Positions 1-4,323 of a stretch of 5,290 bases of DNA are shown piece after piece. This stretch comes from Chloroflexota bacterium (GTDB lineage Bacteria; Chloroflexota; Anaerolineae; Fen-1058), in contig JACRBO010000172.1 in NCBI GenBank assembly GCA_016219235.1, positions 1 through 5,290 of the forward strand. Direction: 5' to 3'. Made by a program: the position numbers and the translations under genes. The number at the start of each line of letters is the position of its first letter. Within the stretch, counting starts at the first letter, position 1. The notes beneath the pieces were generated by a model. The model saw nothing but the letters and a program-made list of their open reading frames with translations. It searched no databases and was not told the DNA's origin.

Positions 1-404
1 ATCAACGACTGGCGTGCGGGATTATCAAAGGCCCACGCGCTGGCGGCCAGCGCGTTCACGACATAGATCGGCCACACGGTTCGATTACCGGCGTCCGTAA
101 TCAAGCCCAGAATGGCAGCCAGAATGGCCATCGCCGTTTGGGTAACGATCATCAACTTGCGCCGATCACGCGCGTCGGCCACTGCGCCGCCGATCAGCGA
201 GAAGAAGATGATCGGGATCACGCGCGACAACCCCACGATGCCCAGCGCCAGCGGATCGTAGTTCGTCAAAACAGAAATATGCCAGTTCACGGCCAGCGTG
301 TGCATGCCCGAACCGGCTTGCGAGATCAACTGGCCGAACCACAACAACCGGAAATCTCGATATTGAAGCGCGATAAAGGGGGTGTTTCCAGGTTGAGTCG
401 CCAT
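1..404 (-). CDS. MFS exporter, EntS/MFS_3-like (partial, N-terminal 134 residues)
   Basis: This is the N-terminal part of a major facilitator superfamily transporter; the reading frame runs off the left edge. Translating from the ATG at 404-402 gives about 134 residues with no stop. A short cytosolic start leads into YRDFRLLWFGQ (15-25), the usual entry to TM1 in the EntS/MFS_3 group of drug and siderophore exporters. Hydrophobic segments follow at about 20-45, 52-76, 86-103 and 111-126. Loop 2-3 carries MFS motif A as GGAVADARDRRKL (72-84), and DNPARQSL near the edge (127-134) matches the D-x-PARQ stretch common in this group. Such proteins are inner-membrane proton-coupled exporters; the substrate cannot be told here. 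No Shine-Dalgarno is visible before the ATG, but this start fits the family N-terminus. It lies downstream of the phosphatase gene on the same strand across a repeat-rich spacer, so co-transcription is possible but not shown. Confidence 0.85.
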   Translation of the reverse strand, partial: MATQPGNTPFIALQYRDFRLLWFGQLISQAGSGMHTLAVNWHISVLTNYDPLALGIVGLSRVIPIIFFSLIGGAVADARDRRKLMIVTQTAMAILAAILGLITDAGNRTVWPIYVVNALAASAWAFDNPARQSL

Positions 405-467
405 ATCGTTAAGCGTGACAAGCTGCAGGCCCGACGCGCCGTAAAAAGCGCGGCGGACACTTGCACC

Positions 468-481
468 CACTGCGTGCAGTG
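468..481. repeat. 14-bp palindrome upstream of the MFS gene
   Basis: CACTGCGTGCAGTG reads the same on both strands except for the two central bases. It lies 64 bp upstream of the MFS start codon, where a transcriptional operator could sit. No clear -10/-35 pair is visible beside it, so a regulator-binding role is only a guess. As RNA it could form a 5-bp stem with a 4-nt loop. Confidence 0.4.
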
Positions 482-485
482 CGGT

Positions 486-524
486 GTGACAAGATGATCT
501 CTTAACGCATGATCATCATGTCAC
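486..524. repeat. Long hairpin between phosphatase and MFS genes
   Basis: Bases 486-499 pair with 511-524 at 13 of 14 positions (A/A mismatch at 492/518), around an 11-nt loop at 500-510. The stem is strong but moderately AT-rich, and no T-tract follows on either strand, so it is not a classical intrinsic terminator. It may slow, protect or process the transcript coming from the phosphatase gene. The 8-mer GTGACAAG of its left arm occurs again at 415-422. Confidence 0.55.
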
Positions 525-556
525 CTTGTCATCTCGTCACCCTGTCATCTTTTCAC
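519..556. repeat. 8-bp degenerate tandem repeat (NGTCAYCY)
   Basis: Four consecutive octamers occupy 519-550: TGTCACCT, TGTCATCT, CGTCACCC, TGTCATCT. A fifth, degenerate unit, TTTCAC, covers 551-556. The array overlaps the right arm of the 486-524 hairpin and runs into the phosphatase gene, whose TGA stop (553-555, complementary strand) lies inside the last unit. Origin and function are unknown; it looks like a short sequence family expanded in intergenic DNA. Confidence 0.6.
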
Positions 557-1311
557 AGTTCTAAGTCTGCCACCGAGTCCACAATCCGCGTGGGTTGATA
601 CGGGAAGCGCTCAACCATCTCACGCTGCGTGTGACCCGTCAACACCAACACCGTCTCCAGACCGGCTTCCGTTCCCACCCGAATGTCGGTATCCATGCGG
701 TCGCCCACCATGATGGCGTTCTCCGAATGCTCGTTCAAGAAGCGCAGCGCGTGGCGCATCATCAAGGCGTTGGGCTTACCCACGAAGTACGGCTGCACCC
801 CCGTGGCCGATTCGATAAAGGCGGCAATCGCGCCACAGGCCGGCACCAGACCGCCCTCGCCCGGCCCGCTGGGATCGGGATTCGTAGCAATCAGCCGCGC
901 GCCCTCCGTCACCAATCGTACCGCGTGCGTCAGGCGCTCATAACTCAACGAGGTCGTCTCGCCCACCACCACGTAGTCGGGCGCGTGATCGGTCAGCACA
1001 TAGCCCACCTCGTGCAACGCTTGCGTCAGGCCACTTTCGCCGATGACAAAGGCCGTGCCATGGGGCTTCTGCTTGCTCAGAAAATCCGCCGTCGCCATCG
1101 CCGAGGTGTACAGATGATCGGTGGTGAGATTGACGCCGATGCGCTGCAAACGGTGTAAAAGGTCGATCGGCGTGTACATGGGATTGTTGGTCAAAATCAG
1201 AAACTTGATGCCGCGCGCCTGCAGGCGCGCCAGAAACTGATCGGCCCCGGGGATCAACTCGCTCCCCCGCACGATGACGCCGTCCATATCGATAAGATAG
1301 CTCTTGGGCAT
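553..1311 (-). CDS. nagD: NagD-type HAD subfamily IIA phosphatase
   Basis: This is a cytosolic haloacid-dehalogenase phosphatase of 252 residues, the usual length of NagD (about 250). Motif I is DMDGVIV with nucleophile D8 and acid D10. Motif II is LTNN with T41. The substrate-specifying C2 cap lies between, including [11 protein letters not shown] (68-78) and the [20 protein letters not shown] stretch (142-161). Motif III Lys is K179 in VGKPNA, and motif IV is GDRMDTD (203-209), which binds Mg2+. Several cap stretches match E. coli NagD as I remember it, a nucleotide monophosphatase most active on UMP; the true substrate here is not shown, and it is not beside N-acetylglucosamine genes. I chose the ATG at 1311 because AGAGGAA lies 7 nt upstream; the in-frame ATG at 1356 would overlap the probable -10 box and add 15 unrelated residues. 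It is divergent from the PRC/MgtE-like gene. Confidence 0.93.
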   Translation of the reverse strand: MPKSYLIDMDGVIVRGSELIPGADQFLARLQARGIKFLILTNNPMYTPIDLLHRLQRIGVNLTTDHLYTSAMATADFLSKQKPHGTAFVIGESGLTQALHEVGYVLTDHAPDYVVVGETTSLSYERLTHAVRLVTEGARLIATNPDPSGPGEGGLVPACGAIAAFIESATGVQPYFVGKPNALMMRHALRFLNEHSENAIMVGDRMDTDIRVGTEAGLETVLVLTGHTQREMVERFPYQPTRIVDSVADLEL

Positions 1312-1318
1312 GCTGCGT

Positions 1319-1325
1319 TTCCTCT
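1319..1325 (-). promoter_or_regulatory. Shine-Dalgarno of the phosphatase gene
   Basis: AGAGGAA on the minus strand ends 7 nt before the ATG at 1311. It decides between this start and the longer frame beginning at 1356, which has no such site. Confidence 0.8.
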
Positions 1326-1335
1326 GAAATAAGAT

Positions 1336-1352
1336 CGCGAATAAGATTCGCG
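1336..1352. promoter_or_regulatory. 17-bp palindrome at the probable phosphatase transcription start
   Basis: CGCGAATAAGATTCGCG is a perfect 7-bp inverted repeat around a 3-bp centre. It begins 4 bp downstream of the minus-strand -10 box and therefore covers the expected +1, a typical place for a repressor operator. As RNA it would be a 7-bp stem with a tight 3-nt loop at the 5' end of the message. I do not recognise it as the site of a known regulator. Confidence 0.5.
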
Positions 1353-1355
1353 GCA

Positions 1356-1385
1356 ACTATACCACACCTGATTATTCACGCTGAA
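1356..1385 (-). promoter_or_regulatory. Candidate sigma70 promoter for the phosphatase gene
   Basis: On the minus strand TATAGT (1361-1356) is preceded by TGG, giving an extended -10 (TGnTATAGT). The best -35 at 18 bp spacing is TTCAGC (1385-1380), which is weak; extended -10 promoters tolerate this. The expected start near 1349 leaves a leader of about 38 nt containing the palindrome and the Shine-Dalgarno. Confidence 0.5.
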
Positions 1386-1403
1386 TTTCATGTCGAAAAC
1401 GCA

Positions 1404-1432
1404 TTGACACCGCTGATCATCGGTGCTAGGAT
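1404..1432 (+). promoter_or_regulatory. Sigma70-type promoter for the PRC/MgtE-like gene
   Basis: A perfect -35 TTGACA (1404-1409) is separated by exactly 17 bp from TAGGAT (1427-1432), a 4-of-6 match to the -10 consensus. Transcription should begin near 1439, giving a leader of about 83 nt. It is back-to-back with the phosphatase promoter, with the two -35 regions about 20 bp apart, so one bound regulator could affect both. Confidence 0.65.
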
Positions 1433-1438
1433 GCAGCC

Positions 1439-1469
1439 GGGAGTATCGAAGCGCGTCATGCAGACTCCC
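1439..1469 (+). promoter_or_regulatory. First leader hairpin of the PRC/MgtE-like mRNA
   Basis: GGGAGT (1439-1444), at the expected 5' end of the transcript, is complementary to ACTCCC (1464-1469), giving a 6-bp stem over a 19-nt loop. CTCC of the right arm (1465-1468) could instead pair with GGAG of the Shine-Dalgarno (1511-1514), although that alternative is only 4 bp. A 5'-end stem may simply stabilise the mRNA. Confidence 0.35.
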
Positions 1470-1472
1470 TTG

Positions 1473-1489
1473 CCCCGCCCGGCGCGGGG
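1473..1489 (+). promoter_or_regulatory. GC-rich second leader hairpin, attenuator-like
   Basis: CCCCGC (1473-1478) pairs perfectly with GCGGGG (1484-1489) around a 5-nt loop. The next bases are TGTTTGT, a poor but T-rich tail. It sits between the promoter and the ribosome binding site, where an attenuator would be. The leader is too short for an M-box riboswitch and I see no known riboswitch core, so regulation by Mg2+ through this leader is only a hypothesis. Confidence 0.4.
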
Positions 1490-1510
1490 TGTTTGTACGT
1501 CAAGTCGATC

Positions 1511-1515
1511 GGAGG
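1511..1515 (+). promoter_or_regulatory. Shine-Dalgarno of the PRC/MgtE-like gene
   Basis: GGAGG ends 6 nt before the ATG at 1522, an ideal spacing. This fixes the start and rules out the longer in-frame extension from the GTG at 1423, which would begin upstream of the expected transcription start. Confidence 0.85.
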
Positions 1516-1521
1516 TGTAGC

Positions 1522-2778
1522 ATGGCGTTCCTCAGCGAGTTATTGGGCCGCCCCGTGGCCGATGTGGAGGGCCAGCGCATCGGTGTGTTGGATGACGTCA
1601 TCGGCGCCCTCAAAAGCGATCTGCCGCATCCGCAGATCGTCGCCATTGTCGTCAAACGCTCCGGCGGCAACTTGATTGTGCCGCTGACCGATGTCGCCGT
1701 GTTGATCGCGCCCGCGATTCCGCTGAACAAACTCGCCACCTCGATCGAACCCTATCAGCCCGGCGAGCGCGATGTCTGGCTGGCGCGCGATGTGCTGGAC
1801 AAGCAGATCATCGACACGAACGGCATGCGCGTGGTGCGCGTCAACGATCTGGAGATCACGCGCGTCAACGGCCACTTCTATGTCGCCAACGTGGACATCG
1901 GCGGGCTGGGCCTGATGCGGCGACTGGGCATGGCCAAGGTAGCGCAGCGCCTGGCCGGACGGTTGAATCGACGCGTGCAGCCGGGCATCATCGCATGGGA
2001 CGAAGTAGAACTCCTCGCCACCGATCAACCCATGCGACTGCGCGTCCCCAGCGACAAACTCAACGATCTGCATCCGGCCGATTTAGCCGAGATCATCAGC
2101 GACCTGACCCGCTCGGAAAGCGACAAGTTCCTGGCCTCGCTCGACGTGGCAACGGTGGCCGAAGCGCTGGAAGAAGTGGAGCCGGAATTCCAGGCCAGTC
2201 TGGTCGAGACCATGCCCGACGAGCGCGTGGCCGACGTGCTGGAGGAAATGTCGCCAGACGAGGCCGCCGACCTGCTGCACGAACTATCGGATGAACGCAG
2301 CGAAGACATCCTCAACCTCATGGAGAAGGACGAGGCCGCCGATGTGCGCAAGCTGCTGGCCTATCCCTTCGACACGGCGGGCGGCTTGATGACCACCGAG
2401 TATGTCTCGGTGCGGCCCGACCTGACGGCGGGCGAAGCCATTGAAGAACTGCGCCGCCGCGCCGATGAGGCCGAAACCATCTACTACGTTTACGTGCGCG
2501 ACAAAGAGGACAAACTGATCGGCGTGTTCTCGCTGCGCGAACTGGTGATCAACAAACCTGAAACTCCGATCGCGCAGTTCATGCATCACCGCGTGGTCAG
2601 CGTGAATCTGACCGACAGCCAGGACGATGTGGCCCAGGCCGTGTCAAAGTACAATTTGCTGGCCGTGCCCGTCGTCGACGAGCACCACCGGCTGCACGGC
2701 ATCGTCACGTCCGACGACGCGCTGGACAAGATCATTCCGACGGCGTGGAAGAAGCGGTTGCCCAGACTGTATCGGTAA
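1522..2778 (+). CDS. Soluble PRC-barrel / MgtE_N / tandem-CBS protein, putative Mg2+ sensor
   Basis: This 418-residue protein has no transmembrane segment. Residues 1-75 form a PRC-barrel-like domain (start FLSELLGRPVADVEGQRIG), and about 80-165 look like a second, divergent PRC repeat (RDVLDKQIIDTNGMRVVRV). Residues about 180-285 are an MgtE N-terminal superhelical domain, rich in Asp/Glu (LHPADLAEII, MSPDEAADLLHEL), ending in YPFDTAGGLMTTEYVSV (281-297), the MgtE hallmark. Two CBS domains follow at about 289-345 and 351-407. In full MgtE channels this half binds Mg2+ and closes a membrane pore at high Mg2+; here the protein stops after CBS2, where the pore domain (about 5 helices) would begin. 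Automatic pipelines may call it a magnesium transporter, which is misleading. The next gene encodes an NRAMP-like transporter, so a trans-acting gate or sensor is the attractive inference. The stop codon lies inside the first unit of the following repeat. Confidence 0.9.
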   Translation: MAFLSELLGRPVADVEGQRIGVLDDVIGALKSDLPHPQIVAIVVKRSGGNLIVPLTDVAVLIAPAIPLNKLATSIEPYQPGERDVWLARDVLDKQIIDTNGMRVVRVNDLEITRVNGHFYVANVDIGGLGLMRRLGMAKVAQRLAGRLNRRVQPGIIAWDEVELLATDQPMRLRVPSDKLNDLHPADLAEIISDLTRSESDKFLASLDVATVAEALEEVEPEFQASLVETMPDERVADVLEEMSPDEAADLLHELSDERSEDILNLMEKDEAADVRKLLAYPFDTAGGLMTTEYVSVRPDLTAGEAIEELRRRADEAETIYYVYVRDKEDKLIGVFSLRELVINKPETPIAQFMHHRVVSVNLTDSQDDVAQAVSKYNLLAVPVVDEHHRLHGIVTSDDALDKIIPTAWKKRLPRLYR

Positions 2779-2833
2779 TCAGTCAAATGGTAATCGGTCA
2801 ATCAGTCAATCGGTTGATCGGTTGATCAGTAAT

Positions 2834-2851
2834 TGGTTGACTGGTCAACCA
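2834..2851. repeat. 18-bp palindrome at the apex of the intercistronic repeat
   Basis: TGGTTGACTGGTCAACCA is palindromic except for its two central bases. It lies where the repeat switches from GGT-type to ACC-type units. As RNA it gives a 7-bp stem with a CUGG tetraloop that could nucleate folding of the larger structure. Confidence 0.65.
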
Positions 2852-2861
2852 GTTACCAATC

Positions 2862-2943
2862 ACCAATCACCAATCACCGATTACCGATCAACCGATTACC
2901 AATCACCAATCACCGATTACCGATCAACCGATTACCAATCACC
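2862..2943 (+). repeat. 36-bp direct tandem repeat, about 2.3 copies
   Basis: Bases 2862-2907 are identical to 2898-2943, an exact 46-base match at a 36-bp offset. Each period is four heptamers plus one octamer (7+7+7+7+8). The identity is exact while the surrounding units are degenerate, which suggests a recent duplication by slippage or unequal exchange. Copy number probably varies between strains. Confidence 0.85.
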
Positions 2944-2950
2944 CATCATC

Positions 2951-4204
2951 ATGAAACGACGCCTGCGCCCCATCCTCGCCCGATTGAGCCTCTTGCTCGC
3001 CGTGATCGGCCCTGGCATCATCACCGCCAACGTCGATAACGACGCGGGCGGCATTACCACGTATTCGGTGGCCGGCGCGAAGTACGGCTATAGCCTGTTG
3101 TGGATGATGCCGCTGGTGGCGCTGGCGCTGATCATCGTGCAGGAGATGAGCGCGCGGCTGTGCGTGGTGACGGGCAAAGGACTGGCCGATCTGATCCGCG
3201 AACGCTTTGGCGTCAAGTGGACCACCCTCATCATCGGTCTGATGCTGATCGCCAACCTCGCCAACACCGTCAGCGAGTTTGCGGGCGTGGCCGCCAGCCT
3301 GGAAATCTTTGGCGTCAGCAAATACATCTCTGTGCCGATTGCCGCGGTGGGTGTGTGGCTGCTCATCGTGAAGGGCAACTATCAGCGCGTGGAGCGCATC
3401 TTCCTCGTCGCCAGCGCGATCTATCTGACGTACATCGCCTCTGGCATTCTGGCGAATCCGCCGTGGCCGGAAGTGAGCCGCGCCTTTGTCACGCCCTCCT
3501 TCCACCTGGACGTGGGCTACGTGACGATCTTCGTGACCATCATCGGCACGACCATTGCGCCGTGGATGCAGTTCTATCAACAGGCGTCGATTGTGGACAA
3601 AGGACTGAAAATATCGGCGTTTGCCTACGAGCGCATCGACGTGATCATCGGCTCGTTGTTCGCGGTCGTGGTGGCGGGCTTCATCACCATCGCCTGCGCG
3701 GCGACGCTGAACGTCAACGGTGTCGAAGTCACCACGGCTAAAGACGCCGCATTAGCGCTGCTGCCGCTGGCCGGACCGTACGCCGAGATCCTCTTCGCGA
3801 TCGGGTTGTTGAATGCCTCAGTGTTTTCGGCGGCGATTCTGCCGCTCTCGACCGCTTACGTGGTGTGCGAGGCGTTCGGTTGGGAGATGGGGATCAATCG
3901 GAGTTTCAAAGAGGCGAAAGTTTTCTTCAGCATCTACACGGCGTTGATCGTGCTGGGTGCGGGCATCATCCTGCTGCCAATCCCGTCGCTGATCGACGCG
4001 ATGCTGTCCAGCCAGACGTTGAATGGTGTATTGCTGCCCGTGATCTTGATCGTGATGCTGCGGCTGATCAACGACAAACGGCAAATGGGCAAATACGTCA
4101 ACGGGCGGGTATTCAACGTCATCGCGTGGGTCACCGTCGTGATCTTGATCGGCCTGACGGTGCTGCTCGTCTTGACCAGCTGGTTCCCGCAGGTGTTGGG
4201 GTAG
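2951..4204 (+). CDS. NRAMP-superfamily metal transporter with altered metal site (NRMT-like, Mg2+ candidate)
   Basis: This 417-residue inner-membrane protein has about 11 helices (near 12-35, 45-69, 88-112, 124-140, 148-168, 188-212, 231-255, 277-305, 325-345, 352-372, 387-410), as in the NRAMP fold. TM1 begins GPGIITANVDNDAGG (20-34); aligned on GPG, the canonical DPGN reads D31-A32-G33-G34, keeping the metal-binding Asp but losing Pro and Asn. In TM6 the canonical MPH is A203-P204-W205, so the soft-metal-selecting Met and the conserved His are both absent. In studied NRAMPs, changing that Met to Ala admits Ca2+ and Mg2+; together with the MgtE-like sensor upstream this favours Mg2+ or another hard cation over Mn2+/Fe2+. 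I therefore avoid the name mntH. The ATG at 2951 matches the family N-terminus, but the 25 nt before it are repeat sequence with no Shine-Dalgarno. The frame stays open upstream to 2627 only because the repeat lacks stops. Confidence 0.9.
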   Translation: MKRRLRPILARLSLLLAVIGPGIITANVDNDAGGITTYSVAGAKYGYSLLWMMPLVALALIIVQEMSARLCVVTGKGLADLIRERFGVKWTTLIIGLMLIANLANTVSEFAGVAASLEIFGVSKYISVPIAAVGVWLLIVKGNYQRVERIFLVASAIYLTYIASGILANPPWPEVSRAFVTPSFHLDVGYVTIFVTIIGTTIAPWMQFYQQASIVDKGLKISAFAYERIDVIIGSLFAVVVAGFITIACAATLNVNGVEVTTAKDAALALLPLAGPYAEILFAIGLLNASVFSAAILPLSTAYVVCEAFGWEMGINRSFKEAKVFFSIYTALIVLGAGIILLPIPSLIDAMLSSQTLNGVLLPVILIVMLRLINDKRQMGKYVNGRVFNVIAWVTVVILIGLTVLLVLTSWFPQVLG

Positions 4205-4228
4205 CGTTGCCAGGTTCAAAGAAAACGG

Positions 4229-4296
4229 CTCACGCAAAGCAGCAAAGATGCAAAGAATTCAAGGCATTGCTTTGCCGCCTGACTGCCTTGCGTGAG
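4229..4296. repeat. 68-bp palindromic element with octamer (NNGCAAAG) repeats
   Basis: Outer arms CTCACGCAAAGCAG (4229-4242) and CTGCCTTGCGTGAG (4283-4296) pair at 13 of 14 positions. Alternative inner pairing joins GCAAAG (4242-4247) to CTTTGC (4270-4275). The left arm is a run of octamers, ACGCAAAG, CAGCAAAG, ATGCAAAG and degenerate AATTCAAG (4232-4263). It resembles the ACGCAAAG-type palindromic intergenic repeats I remember from many environmental bacterial genomes, probably a dispersed non-coding element. It lies between two converging genes, where its hairpin may help end transcription, though no T-tract follows. Confidence 0.65.
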
Positions 4297-4298
4297 AA

Positions 4299-4319
4299 TC
4301 TCCCAATCAAGTTGGGAGA
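4299..4319. terminator. Candidate bidirectional terminator hairpin between convergent genes
   Basis: TCTCCCAA (4299-4306) pairs perfectly with TTGGGAGA (4312-4319) around a 5-nt loop. It stands 2 bp after the larger palindrome and 4 bp beyond the stop of the TPR gene, facing the NRAMP-like gene, so it could stop both transcripts. No clear T-tract follows on either strand, so an intrinsic terminator is plausible but not proven. Confidence 0.45.
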
Positions 4320-4323
4320 ACTG

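Larger units (their letters stand above)
2774..2950. repeat. Intercistronic heptamer/octamer repeat with inverted halves
   Basis: The whole gap between the two plus-strand genes is built of 7-8-nt units. The left half (about 2774-2843) reads GGTAATC, GGTCAATC, AGTCAATC, GGTTGATC, GGTTGATC; the right half (about 2844-2950) reads ACCAATC, ACCGATT, ACCGATC, AACCGATT. The right units are reverse complements of the left ones, so the region is a large imperfect inverted repeat with its apex near 2842. It is far more AT-rich than its neighbours. It begins on the stop codon of the first gene and ends at the ATG of the next. As RNA it could fold into a long imperfect stem that affects read-through, processing or translation of the second gene. 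It contains no plausible gene. Confidence 0.8.

Noticed and set aside
138..497. Plus-strand frame opposite the MFS gene, and the long minus-strand frames opposite the PRC/MgtE-like and NRAMP-like genes
   Set aside because: Their Arg/His/Gln-rich compositions are typical antisense shadows of GC-rich genes, and the opposite strands encode recognisable protein families.
1312..1356. 15-residue extension of the phosphatase from the ATG at 1356
   Set aside because: It overlaps the -10 box and the palindrome, and the HAD domain starts directly after the ATG at 1311, which has its own ribosome binding site.
1439..1520. M-box (ykoK) Mg2+ riboswitch upstream of the MgtE-like gene
   Set aside because: The leader is only about 83 nt, roughly half the M-box size, and its conserved core is not recognisable.
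1423..1521. 33-residue upstream extension of the PRC/MgtE-like protein from a GTG
   Set aside because: The GTG lies inside the promoter spacer, before the expected transcription start, and the ATG at 1522 has an ideal GGAGG site.
2862..2943. CRISPR-like array in the 36-bp repeat
   Set aside because: The 36-bp period is the whole unit with no unique spacers between copies, and no cas gene is present; it is a simple tandem repeat.
2627..2950. In-frame N-terminal extension of the transporter, containing a 12-residue peptide repeat (PITDYRSTDYQS)
   Set aside because: The frame is open only because the 36-bp repeat has no stops. The upstream part overlaps the PRC/MgtE-like gene out of frame, no initiation site is evident, and the family N-terminus begins at 2951.
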